NCBI GenBank assembly: GCA_902470895.1
Contig: CABRID010000116.1
Location: 1-5,770 of the forward strand
Direction: 5' to 3'
From: an uncultured Collinsella sp.
Lineage (GTDB): Bacteria; Actinomycetota; Coriobacteriia; Coriobacteriales; Coriobacteriaceae
Length of the DNA: 5,770 nucleotides
Shown piece after piece: positions 1 through 5,724 of this stretch (its first letter is position 1; each line of letters starts with the position of its first letter). The notes under the pieces were generated by a model. The model saw only the letters and a program-made list of their open reading frames with translations. It did not search any database and was not told where the DNA came from. Position numbers and translations under genes: made by a program.

Positions 1-56
1 GAGGAGACGCCTGGGGCTGGCAGTCTAGATGGTACGAAAAATTGTCCGCACCCCCA

Positions 57-84
57 CTTAAATGAGCGTTTTCACGCATTTAAG
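57..84. repeat. AT-rich hairpin upstream of the aminotransferase gene
   Basis: The arms CTTAAAT (57-63) and ATTTAAG (78-84) are perfect inverted repeats. A second inner stem, GCGT (66-69) with ACGC (74-77), closes a four-base TTTC loop, and a two-base GA bulge lies on the left side. There is no T-run after it, so it is not a convincing terminator. It lies about 50 bases before the -10 box and could be an operator, the decayed end of an upstream transcript, or part of a dispersed intergenic repeat. Function unknown. Confidence 0.5.
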
Positions 85-130
85 TCTGTCCCCAATCAAC
101 ATTGCTGCGGCGCTTTGCTCAACTAAAGCG

Positions 131-155
131 TACAATACCGCCTATGCGAAAGGGG
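131..155 (+). promoter_or_regulatory. -10 box and ribosome binding site of the aminotransferase gene
   Basis: TACAAT (131-136) matches five of six positions of the -10 consensus. No good -35 hexamer lies 16-18 bases upstream. A purine-rich AAAGGGG (149-155) follows, with five bases between it and the ATG at 161. The two signals together favour the start at 161 over an in-frame ATG at 62. The same TACAAT hexamer recurs before the PHP gene and before the rRNA methyltransferase gene. Confidence 0.5.
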
Positions 156-160
156 AACAG

Positions 161-1351
161 ATGATCAACGAAACCATGTATGCTCGCGGTGCGGAAAGCT
201 CCATCATCCGCGAAATTTTTAGCTATGGCCTTGAGCGCAAGGCGCAAATCGGCGCGGAAAACGTGTTCGATTTCTCGCTGGGCAACCCGAGCGTTCCGGC
301 GCCCGCTGCCGTGGCGGAGTCCATTAAGAAGGCCTTGGAGCTGCCGAGTGACCAGCTGCACGGATACACGCCCGCACCGGGCCTGCCGCAGTGCCGTACC
401 GCCGTGGCTGAGTCGCTCAACCGCCGCTTTGGTACGAGTTATGAGGGCAAGGATGTCTTTATGACCGTGGGCGCCGCGGCTTCGCTCACCTGCACGCTCA
501 ACGCCGTTACGAACCCGGGCGATGAGGTTATCGTCATTGCGCCGTATTTTCCGGAGTATCGCGTGTGGATTGAGAAGGCCGGCTGTACGTGTGTCGAGGC
601 GCTCGCCGATGAAGATACGTTCCAGCTGAGCGTGGATAACGTGCTCAAGGCGATTACCGATAAGACGGCTGCTGTCATCATCGACTCGCCGAATAACCCG
701 ACCGGTGCCGTGTATACGCGCGACACCCTGACGCGACTGGCTAATGTTTTGTGCGAGGTCAACGCCAAGCGCGATCCCGAGAACCCGATTATGCTTATCT
801 CGGATGAGCCGTATCGCGAGATTGTCTATGGCGCCGAGGTGCCTTGGGTGCCTTCGATCTACGAGCACACCATCGTGTGCTACTCGTATTCCAAGTCGCT
901 TTCGCTACCGGGCGAGCGCGTGGGGTGGATCCTGGTTCCCAATACGAATCCTCAGGCGGCTCGTCTAATGCCCGCCGTTGCCGGTGCCGCCCGTACGCTG
1001 GGCTTCGTGTGCGCGCCGGCGCTCTTCCAGCGCGTAATTATCGATTGCATCGATGAGCCGAGTGACGTTGAGGCCTATGCACGCAACCGCACCACGCTTA
1101 CCGATGCACTAGCGGAGTACGGCTACACCTATGTTGAGCCGGATGGTGCATTCTACCTGTGGGTGAAGGCGCTGGAGCCCGATGCGAACGCTTTCTGCGA
1201 GCGCGCGAAGAAGTATGAGCTGCTCGCGGTGCCCTCGGACAGTTTTGGCATGCCGGGCTGGTTCCGCTTGGGCTACTGTGTGAGCTACGAGACTATCGTT
1301 AACTCACTGCCCGCCTGGAAGCAGCTGGCCGACGAGTATCGTCAAAAGTAA
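161..1351 (+). CDS. PLP-dependent class I/II aminotransferase (aspartate aminotransferase-like)
   Basis: A 396-residue cytosolic fold-type I aminotransferase that should move an amino group between an amino acid and a 2-oxo acid using pyridoxal phosphate. Seen in the protein: the N-terminal FSLGNPSVP substrate segment; the NNPTG motif with Asn179; the SDEPYRE motif with Asp215 (pyridine nitrogen) and Tyr218; the Schiff-base lysine Lys245 in SYSKSLSLPGERVG, with Arg253 as likely phosphate contact; and Arg369 in WFRLGY, the usual binder of the substrate alpha-carboxylate. Length fits the family (about 390-400). The start at 161 follows AAAGGGG at good spacing; a frame open back to 62 would add 33 residues that run through a hairpin and the -10 box, so I reject it. 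The amino acid substrate cannot be read from the motifs; aspartate, alanine or aromatic donors are all possible. It appears to be a single-gene unit ended by a hairpin at 1380-1410. Confidence 0.93.
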   Translation: MINETMYARGAESSIIREIFSYGLERKAQIGAENVFDFSLGNPSVPAPAAVAESIKKALELPSDQLHGYTPAPGLPQCRTAVAESLNRRFGTSYEGKDVFMTVGAAASLTCTLNAVTNPGDEVIVIAPYFPEYRVWIEKAGCTCVEALADEDTFQLSVDNVLKAITDKTAAVIIDSPNNPTGAVYTRDTLTRLANVLCEVNAKRDPENPIMLISDEPYREIVYGAEVPWVPSIYEHTIVCYSYSKSLSLPGERVGWILVPNTNPQAARLMPAVAGAARTLGFVCAPALFQRVIIDCIDEPSDVEAYARNRTTLTDALAEYGYTYVEPDGAFYLWVKALEPDANAFCERAKKYELLAVPSDSFGMPGWFRLGYCVSYETIVNSLPAWKQLADEYRQK

Positions 1352-1367
1352 AGCGCTCTGCTTACAA

Positions 1368-1383
1368 TGTTTTACGTGAAACG
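1368..1383. promoter_or_regulatory. parS-like site (candidate ParB binding sequence)
   Basis: The 16-mer TGTTTTACGTGAAACG matches 14 of 16 positions of the widely conserved bacterial parS consensus TGTTTCACGTGAAACA. The mismatches are C to T at position 6 and A to G at the last position; the first breaks the perfect dyad. It is intergenic, as many parS sites are, and overlaps the left edge of the terminator stem. Whether ParB binds it is unknown, and no parAB or origin genes are in the window. Confidence 0.35.
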
Positions 1384-1410
1384 GGGTTTGGTTTTAAGCC
1401 AGACCCCGTT
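1380..1410 (+). terminator. Probable intrinsic terminator after the aminotransferase gene
   Basis: The arms 1380-1391 and 1399-1410 pair over 12 bases with one G-U pair (AACGGGGTTTGG against CCAGACCCCGTT) around a seven-base loop, TTTTAAG. The hairpin starts 29 bases after the stop codon. The following TGTCT is only a weak U-tract, so termination may be partial or helped by Rho. Confidence 0.6.
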
Positions 1411-1444
1411 GTCTATGCCGTTGTGTGATTGGGATGAAGCAGTT

Positions 1445-1473
1445 TTACGACTGCCGAAAGCTATGCGTACAAT
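1445..1473 (+). promoter_or_regulatory. Candidate promoter of the PHP gene
   Basis: TACAAT at 1468-1473 is a good -10 hexamer. TTACGA at 1445-1450 is a weak -35 (three of six positions) with a 17-base spacer. Transcription would start near 1480, giving a leader of about 30 bases that contains the ribosome binding site AAGGAG at 1500-1505. Confidence 0.45.
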
Positions 1474-1510
1474 GAATATACGCGACGGCCATACCGGATA
1501 AGGAGACCCG

Positions 1511-2332
1511 ATGCCCTACCTTCTTTCTTGTGATATTCATACTCATACGCTGTTCTCCGCGCATGCGTACTCAACCATTGAGGAGAATGTGTACTGGGCG
1601 GCGGAACGTGGCCTGCAGGTGCTCGGATCTGCCGACCATCTGAGCTCTATGGTTACGGCTTGCCCCAACGACCTGCGCAGTTTCCAGTTCTTTATTAACC
1701 AGGATATCTGGCCGCGCATTTGGAGCGACGTGCTGGTGCTTCGCGGCGCCGAGGTCGATATCGTTTCGCTGGACGGAAGCTTGTTTGGCGAGGATATTCC
1801 CGTCGACTTCGATATCGCCGGCGATTCGTACAGTCGTCAGCATTCGCTGTTCGATTTGGTTACGCGTAATTTGGATTATTTGGTTGCGAGCGTGCATAAT
1901 CCGCAGATTGCTGAAGGCGCGACGCTGGCCCAGACGACCGAGATGTATATCAATGCCCTGGAGCACCCCAAGGTGTTCATGCTGGGTCACACGGGGCGTT
2001 CGGGCGTGCCGTTCGATATCGACGAGGTGCTGTTGGCGGCTAAGGCCAAGCACAAGATTATCGAGATCAACAACCATAGTCTTGAACACGGTGTCGACAC
2101 TGAGCATTGGGTCGTATGCCGCAAGATCGCCGAGCGCTGCGCCGAGCTGGGCGTGGGCATTGGCGTTTCGACCGATGCGCACATTGGCATGGCAATTGGT
2201 AAGCTCGATTACGCTCGCAAGATGCTCGACGAGATTCACTTCCCGTTGGATCTGATCGTGACGCGCGATCGCGAGACGCTGCTGCGCGAGATGGCGGCAG
2301 CCGGCGTGTGCGACCTGCGCAATGGGATGTAG
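1511..2332 (+). CDS. PHP-domain metal-dependent phosphohydrolase, YcdX type
   Basis: A 273-residue soluble protein of the polymerase and histidinol phosphatase (PHP) superfamily, a trinuclear-metal phosphoesterase fold. All nine metal ligands expected from the YcdX family can be placed: His10 and His12 (DIHTHT), His18 (SAHAYST), His43 (ADH), Glu81 (GAEVDI), His129 (SVHN), His160 (GHTG), Asp222 and His224 (STDAHI). The IWPRI segment and the EINN motif also match E. coli YcdX, so this subfamily fits better than histidinol phosphatase or a polymerase PHP domain. It is about 28 residues longer than E. coli YcdX (about 245). The start is supported by AAGGAG five bases upstream. The natural phosphate ester substrate is not known from sequence. 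The gene has its own promoter and ends before a strong terminator, so it is probably monocistronic. Confidence 0.9.
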   Translation: MPYLLSCDIHTHTLFSAHAYSTIEENVYWAAERGLQVLGSADHLSSMVTACPNDLRSFQFFINQDIWPRIWSDVLVLRGAEVDIVSLDGSLFGEDIPVDFDIAGDSYSRQHSLFDLVTRNLDYLVASVHNPQIAEGATLAQTTEMYINALEHPKVFMLGHTGRSGVPFDIDEVLLAAKAKHKIIEINNHSLEHGVDTEHWVVCRKIAERCAELGVGIGVSTDAHIGMAIGKLDYARKMLDEIHFPLDLIVTRDRETLLREMAAAGVCDLRNGM

Positions 2333-2352
2333 CGGAGTTTATAAACCAAGCG

Positions 2353-2384
2353 AAGGGGGCGGCCCAGGCGGGTCGCCCCCTTTC
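2353..2384. terminator. Strong GC-rich terminator between convergent genes
   Basis: The arms 2355-2365 and 2370-2380 form an 11-base stem (GGGGGCGGCCC against GGGTCGCCCCC, one G-U pair) with an AGGC tetraloop, extended by two A-T pairs. TTTCTTGT follows on the plus strand. It begins about 20 bases after the PHP stop codon and ends about 27 bases before the stop of the opposing methyltransferase gene, so it may serve both. The T-run is better on the plus strand. Confidence 0.85.
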
Positions 2385-2410
2385 TTGTCCCAAAAATCTA
2401 CTGAGGTCGG

Positions 2411-3859
2411 TTAGCGGCGTTCGAGGACCGCTACGGTTTCGGTGTGGTCGGTGTGAGGGAACATGTCGACGGGCGTGATCTTGAGCAGGCAATAGCCTCC
2501 GTCGAGGAGCTGATGCAGGTCGCGCTCTTGAGTTACGGGGTTGCAGCTGATATAGGTGATGCGGCGCGGCTTAAGCGCGCAGGCAGCTTCGAGGAACTCG
2601 GGGGTAGAGCCGGCGCGCGGCGGATCGATGGAAAGGACATCGACCCGCTCGTTGTTATCGGCGGCATCCAGGATGCAATCGGTGGCGTCGTCGGCCATAA
2701 ACCAGGCGCTGCGGGTGAGGCCGTTGAGCTCGGCATTGCGACGTGCGTCGGCAATGCCCGCCGGGTTGCGCTCCACGCCGAGCAGCATAATGCCGATGCC
2801 CTTTTTCTGGGCATCTTTAACTGCGCAAAGACCGATGGTACCGCTGCCACAGTAGGCATCCATGAGCACATCGCCCTGGTGCAAATCCATGCCGTCGATA
2901 GCGAGCTGATAGAGCAGCTCGGTCTGTTGCGGGTTGGTCTGGTAGAACGCGGTGGGGGAGATATCGAACTCGCAGCCGAGTAGCTGGTCGCGCATGCATT
3001 CGGCGCCATACACGATGCGGGTTTCCTCGCCGAGGATGGCGTTGCCGGGGCGTCCGTTGATGTTTTGGGCGACGGTGACGATGCGCGGATCGAGTGCGGC
3101 GACAGCCTCAAAGAACTCCTGCGCATGCGGCAAGTCGCGCTGAGCGGTCACGAGCGTGACCATGACCTGGTCGGTACGCCAACCGCAGCGGACGACGGCA
3201 TAGCGAAGCAAACCAAGATGCTTGTCCTCATTAAAGGCGGGAATATGCAGCCGCTCAGCTTCGCGTGCGATGCCGTTGAGAATCTGACGGGCGCCCGGTG
3301 CCTCGACGGGGCATTCGGGTACGGCAACGATCTTGTGCGTGCCGCGCTCAAAGAAACCGCAACGGACAGCGCCCTCCTTACCGGGAGCAAAGGGAGTGGC
3401 AGCCTTATGACGAAAGCCACGCGGCGCAGGATATTTACCCGGGTCGCCAAGGGTGACGCCCATACCGCGAATAGGATCGACAGCAATGCTCTCGCGCTCA
3501 CAAAGCTCGGCAAACAGCTCCTCCATAGCAGCCTGCTTAGCCGCCAACTGCTTTTTATAAGGACGATTGAGCGCCGTGCACCCACCGCAAGATTTCATGA
3601 TCGAACAGGGAGACTTGGGGTCCACGGCCTTACGCGCAGACGAAACCCGATCTTTATGCGAGCGCTTGGAACGAGTCTGAGGCGCTTTATCCCCGCCTCG
3701 ACGAGAGTCAGAACGCTTGGTCTTAGCTCTGCTCTTGGTCGGTTTGCTTTTTGCAGCTTTAGAAGACTTGGATTTCGTAGAAGATTTCTCCTCCTTCGAC
3801 CCCTCAGCCGCCTCGATCAAAGCACGACGAGCCTTACGCTCCGCACGAGATTCTGCCAT
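2411..3859 (-). CDS. rlmD: 23S rRNA (uracil-C5) methyltransferase, RlmD/RumA type, with basic N-terminal tail
   Basis: A 482-residue SAM-dependent RNA m5U methyltransferase of the TrmA/RumA family, expected to modify 23S rRNA (U1939 in E. coli numbering). Seen: iron-sulfur cysteines Cys85, Cys91, Cys94 (C-x5-C-x2-C) and Cys183; FYQTNP with Gln307; SAM-binding DAYCGSGTIGL (334-344); DPPRAG (412-417); catalytic nucleophile Cys439 in YISCNP; general-base Glu474 in HTDHTETV. Residues 1-80 are a low-complexity Lys/Arg/Ser-rich tail where relatives usually carry a TRAM RNA-binding domain; no TRAM is seen. The start at 3859 has GGAG (3866-3869 on this strand) at good spacing. An in-frame ATG at 4087 would add 76 residues across a large palindrome and the promoter, and is rejected. 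The exact target could instead be U747, or both sites as in RlmCD of other Gram-positives; TrmA is less likely because the four-cysteine cluster is present. Confidence 0.9.
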   Translation of the reverse strand: MAESRAERKARRALIEAAEGSKEEKSSTKSKSSKAAKSKPTKSRAKTKRSDSRRGGDKAPQTRSKRSHKDRVSSARKAVDPKSPCSIMKSCGGCTALNRPYKKQLAAKQAAMEELFAELCERESIAVDPIRGMGVTLGDPGKYPAPRGFRHKAATPFAPGKEGAVRCGFFERGTHKIVAVPECPVEAPGARQILNGIAREAERLHIPAFNEDKHLGLLRYAVVRCGWRTDQVMVTLVTAQRDLPHAQEFFEAVAALDPRIVTVAQNINGRPGNAILGEETRIVYGAECMRDQLLGCEFDISPTAFYQTNPQQTELLYQLAIDGMDLHQGDVLMDAYCGSGTIGLCAVKDAQKKGIGIMLLGVERNPAGIADARRNAELNGLTRSAWFMADDATDCILDAADNNERVDVLSIDPPRAGSTPEFLEAACALKPRRITYISCNPVTQERDLHQLLDGGYCLLKITPVDMFPHTDHTETVAVLERR

Positions 3860-3871
3860 CAATAACTCCAC

Positions 3872-3885
3872 TAATTCATGAATTA
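3872..3885. promoter_or_regulatory. 14-base perfect palindrome in the methyltransferase leader
   Basis: TAATTCATGAATTA is its own reverse complement. It lies between the predicted transcription start (near 3890) and the ribosome binding site of the minus-strand methyltransferase gene. This position suits a repressor operator, but a chance AT-rich palindrome is possible. Confidence 0.35.
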
Positions 3886-3896
3886 AAGCTGCAAGT

Positions 3897-3902
3897 ATTG
3901 TA
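3897..3902 (-). promoter_or_regulatory. Candidate -10 box of the methyltransferase gene
   Basis: Read on the minus strand these bases are TACAAT, the same hexamer found before the aminotransferase and PHP genes. No convincing -35 hexamer is visible at 16-18 bases upstream. The predicted leader is about 30 bases. Confidence 0.35.
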
Positions 3903-3966
3903 CCGTGCCAAGCCAGCAGACGATATACAAGCGGTTTATTCGTGTTAGTGATAAGCCCAACGACGG

Positions 3967-4105
3967 TTGCCCGCCGCGTGAGGGGTGTGGGGGTTAAGTT
4001 TATCGCGAGTTCCGCACGAACAGGAGGCCACTTAATGTGGCCTCCGTCGTGAGCAGGACTGTAGAGCAGGAAACTTAACCCCCACACCCCTCACGCGGCG
4101 GGCAA
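3967..4105. repeat. 139-base inverted-repeat element (MITE- or REP-like)
   Basis: The arms 3967-4001 and 4071-4105 are exact reverse complements over all 35 bases. The left arm begins TTGCCCGCCGCGTGAGG and ends GGGGGTTAAGTTT. The 69-base centre contains a second hairpin. The arms are GC-rich outside and AT-rich inside. Beyond the arms, pairing stops at once and no clear target-site duplication is seen. It encodes nothing convincing. Perfect arms of this length point to a mobile or dispersed palindromic element, or to strong selection for a folded structure. It sits between two divergent genes, where neither needs a terminator. Confidence 0.85.
4015..4051. repeat. Nested hairpin in the centre of the inverted-repeat element
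   Basis: GGAGGCCAC (4023-4031) pairs perfectly with GTGGCCTCC (4037-4045) around a TTAAT loop. An outer stem, CACGA (4015-4019) with TCGTG (4047-4051), extends it across a small internal loop. The direct repeat GAGCAGG follows at 4051-4057 and 4064-4070. With the 35-base outer arms the whole element can fold as one long stem carrying a terminal hairpin. Confidence 0.7.
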
Positions 4106-4112
4106 ACTCGCC

Positions 4113-4141
4113 TTGTACTCTATCAAGGTAAAGTGTATGAT
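4113..4141 (+). promoter_or_regulatory. Promoter of the amino acid importer operon
   Basis: TATGAT (4136-4141) matches five of six positions of the -10 consensus. TTGTAC (4113-4118) is a partial -35, and the spacer is exactly 17 bases. Transcription would start near 4148, giving a leader of about 50 bases with the candidate operator in it. The promoter begins only eight bases after the inverted-repeat element. Confidence 0.55.
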
Positions 4142-4179
4142 TCTGAACGTTACATGACTCACTTTACTTAACTAAAGTG
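4129..4179 (+). promoter_or_regulatory. Candidate operator: three TAAAGTG boxes
   Basis: TAAAGTG occurs at 4129-4135, directly against the -10 box, and at 4173-4179. Its complement CACTTTA is at 4160-4166. The last two form a 20-base near-perfect dyad, CACTTTACTTAACTAAAGTG, with one mismatched pair, ending six bases before the AGGGGG ribosome binding site. A dyad plus a half-site overlapping the promoter suits a repressor that senses amino acid supply, but the regulator is unknown. Confidence 0.4.
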
Positions 4180-4197
4180 CCATCAAGGGGGAATACC

Positions 4198-5058
4198 ATG
4201 AACACCGATATGTCTCGTCGTCAGTTTGTTGGTCTAGCCGGCTCGCTCGCTACGGTGCTTGGCCTTGGTCTTGTCGGTTGCGGCGGTGGTGCCGGCAAGG
4301 GCTCCGCTGCTGGCTCTGCCGCGGCCAAGGATGTGAAGGGCGCTGCGGAGTCCAAGAAGCTCGTGGTGGGCTTTGATAAGTCCTATCCTCCGTACGGCTT
4401 TGTGGGCGACGATGGCGAGTACACCGGCTTTGATCTCGATCTGGCCAAGGCTGTTGCCGATAAGCAGGGCTGGGAGGTCAAATACGAGGCCATCGACTGG
4501 GATGCCAAGGATACGCTGCTCAACTCGGGTGCCATCAACTGCATCTGGAACGGCTTTACCATGGAGGGTCGCGAGGACGACTACACGTTCTCCGAGCCGT
4601 ACATGCTCAACGAGCAGGTGCTGGTGGTCAAGAAGGATGCGGGCATCAAGGGCTGGGACGATCTTGCCGGCAAGACTGTGATTACCCAGACTGATTCCGC
4701 TGCGCAGGACGTGCTTGAGGGTGATCAGAAGGACCTGGCAGCGACGTTTGCCACGCTCGACACGATCGGCGAGTACAACACGGCCTTTATGCAGCTCGAG
4801 AGCGGCGCGGTCGATGCCGTGGCTTGCGACCTTTCGATTGCCCAGTATCAGCTTGCCGCCAAGCCCGATGCTTATACGCAGCTTGATGAGCCGCTGTCCA
4901 GCGAGCACTACGCCGTCGGCTTTAAGAAGGGCGACACCAAGTCGGCCGACGCCGTGACCGAGTCGCTCAAGGCACTCTACGATGACGGTACGGTTAAGGA
5001 TCTCTGCGACAAGTATTCAAGCTATGGTCTATCTTTCGATAATTGGGTGCTCAAGTAA
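4198..5058 (+). CDS. Polar amino acid ABC transporter substrate-binding lipoprotein
   Basis: A 286-residue extracytoplasmic receptor of the SBP_bac_3 family that captures an amino acid and delivers it to the membrane permease. The N-terminus has a twin-arginine-like SRRQFVG (6-12), a hydrophobic stretch and the lipobox LVGC with Cys28 as lipidation site. A Gly/Ala/Ser/Lys linker (29-52) precedes the binding domain (about 54-284). Family signatures: VGFDKSYPPYGF, GFDLDLAKAV, and REDDYTFSEPY, where Arg125 is the expected contact for the ligand alpha-carboxylate, and Asp211 for the amino group. The start at 4198 follows AGGGGG (4186-4191); a GTG at 4177 is rejected because it would precede that site. 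The exact amino acid cannot be read. The stop codon overlaps the permease start by one base (TAATG), so the two are translationally coupled. Confidence 0.93.
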   Translation: MNTDMSRRQFVGLAGSLATVLGLGLVGCGGGAGKGSAAGSAAAKDVKGAAESKKLVVGFDKSYPPYGFVGDDGEYTGFDLDLAKAVADKQGWEVKYEAIDWDAKDTLLNSGAINCIWNGFTMEGREDDYTFSEPYMLNEQVLVVKKDAGIKGWDDLAGKTVITQTDSAAQDVLEGDQKDLAATFATLDTIGEYNTAFMQLESGAVDAVACDLSIAQYQLAAKPDAYTQLDEPLSSEHYAVGFKKGDTKSADAVTESLKALYDDGTVKDLCDKYSSYGLSFDNWVLK

Positions 5059-5711
5059 TGTCTATTCAGGTCATGATGCAGATGCTTGGCCAGGGATTCT
5101 TGGTCAGTTTGCAGTTGTTTGTGCTGACACTGCTGGGGTCGATTCCGCTGGGAATCCCCGTGGCGTTTATGCGCATGAGCAAAATCGCGCCGCTTCGCTG
5201 GATTGCGCGCATCTACATTTCGGTCATGCGCGGTACGCCGCTCATGCTGCAGATGTTTGCCATCTACTTTGCCCCGTACTACGTGTTTGGCATTTCGCTC
5301 ACGCCCGATTCCAAGTGGACGGCGTGCGTCGTGGCGTTCATCATCAACTACGCCGGTTACTTTGCCGAGATCTATCGCTCGGGCTTGCAGTCCATTCCGC
5401 GCGGTCAATACGAGGCTGCCGAGGTGCTGGGCTATTCGCGCGTGCAGACGTTTCTGTATATCGTGATGCCGCAGGTCGCCAAGCGTATTCTGCCGGCGAT
5501 GGGCAACGAGATCATCACGCTGGTCAAGGACACGTCGCTGGCGTTTGCCATTGGCGTGGGTGAGATGTTCTCGACGGCCAAGGCGCTGGTCGCCTCGCAG
5601 GTGAGCATGGTGCCGTTTGCGATCGCGGCGCTGATTTACTGGGTCTTTAATTTCGTCGTCGAGATGCTGCTGGGCGCCGCCGAGAAAAAATTGGATTACT
5701 ACCATGATTAA
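5058..5711 (+). CDS. Polar amino acid ABC transporter permease (HisM/GlnP family)
   Basis: A 217-residue inner-membrane protein forming the translocation path of the importer. Hydrophobic segments lie near residues 13-35, 60-80, 88-106, 155-172 and 185-206, in line with the five-helix layout of the family. The cytoplasmic EAA loop that docks with the ATPase is at about 119-138 (EAAEVLGYSRVQ through IVMP), and the upstream segment EIYRSGLQSIPRGQ is highly typical of HisM-type permeases. Only one permease gene is seen, so it would act as a homodimer unless a second lies beyond the contig end. The start is the ATG in the TAATG overlap with the binding-protein gene; an in-frame TTG at 5043 lies inside that gene and is rejected. 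The last bases overlap the likely ATPase start by eight. Confidence 0.95.
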   Translation: MSIQVMMQMLGQGFLVSLQLFVLTLLGSIPLGIPVAFMRMSKIAPLRWIARIYISVMRGTPLMLQMFAIYFAPYYVFGISLTPDSKWTACVVAFIINYAGYFAEIYRSGLQSIPRGQYEAAEVLGYSRVQTFLYIVMPQVAKRILPAMGNEIITLVKDTSLAFAIGVGEMFSTAKALVASQVSMVPFAIAALIYWVFNFVVEMLLGAAEKKLDYYHD

Positions 5712-5724
5712 TTCGGTAATGAAT
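5704..5724 (+). CDS. First codons of the probable ABC transporter ATPase (cut by adapter)
   Basis: An ATG at 5704 overlaps the permease stop by eight bases and opens a frame reading MINSVMN before genuine sequence ends at 5724. In this operon type the next gene is normally the ATP-binding subunit, and short overlaps are usual. Only seven codons are available, so the identity rests on context alone. No clear ribosome binding site precedes it, and the ATG at 5719 is an alternative start. The frame running on past 5724 translates adapter and must not be annotated. Confidence 0.45.

Larger units (their letters stand above)
3860..4197. other. Divergent intergenic region between the methyltransferase and importer genes
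   Basis: These 338 bases hold no supported gene. From left to right they contain the leader and -10 box of the minus-strand methyltransferase gene, a large inverted-repeat element, and the promoter, likely operator and ribosome binding site of the plus-strand importer operon. Bases 3903-3966 between the -10 box and the element show nothing I can assign. Confidence 0.8.

Noticed and set aside
1..65. Possible C-terminal end of an upstream gene, in the frame closing at TAG 25-27 or the frame closing at TGA 63-65
   Set aside because: Both frames are too short to judge and neither has a recognisable motif, so no partial gene is called.
62..160. 33-residue N-terminal extension of the aminotransferase from an ATG at 62
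   Set aside because: It runs through a hairpin and the -10 box, lacks a ribosome binding site and does not resemble the family's N-terminus, whereas the ATG at 161 has AAAGGGG five bases upstream.
3065..3865. Long plus-strand frame antisense to the methyltransferase, about 266 codons
   Set aside because: It is a shadow frame of high-GC coding DNA with no domain motifs; the minus strand carries full methyltransferase signatures.
3860..4087. 76-residue extension of the methyltransferase on the minus strand
   Set aside because: It crosses the whole inverted-repeat element and the predicted promoter and is composed of repeat-derived residues; the ATG at 3859 has a GGAG site.
3967..4105. Inverted-repeat element as an ordinary terminator
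   Set aside because: It lies between divergent genes, has no gene ending into it and has no T-run after either arm; its 35-base arms are far longer than a typical terminator stem.
3967..4105. CRISPR array or attachment site
   Set aside because: There are only two inverted arms and no series of direct repeats with spacers, and no integrase or tRNA gene is nearby.
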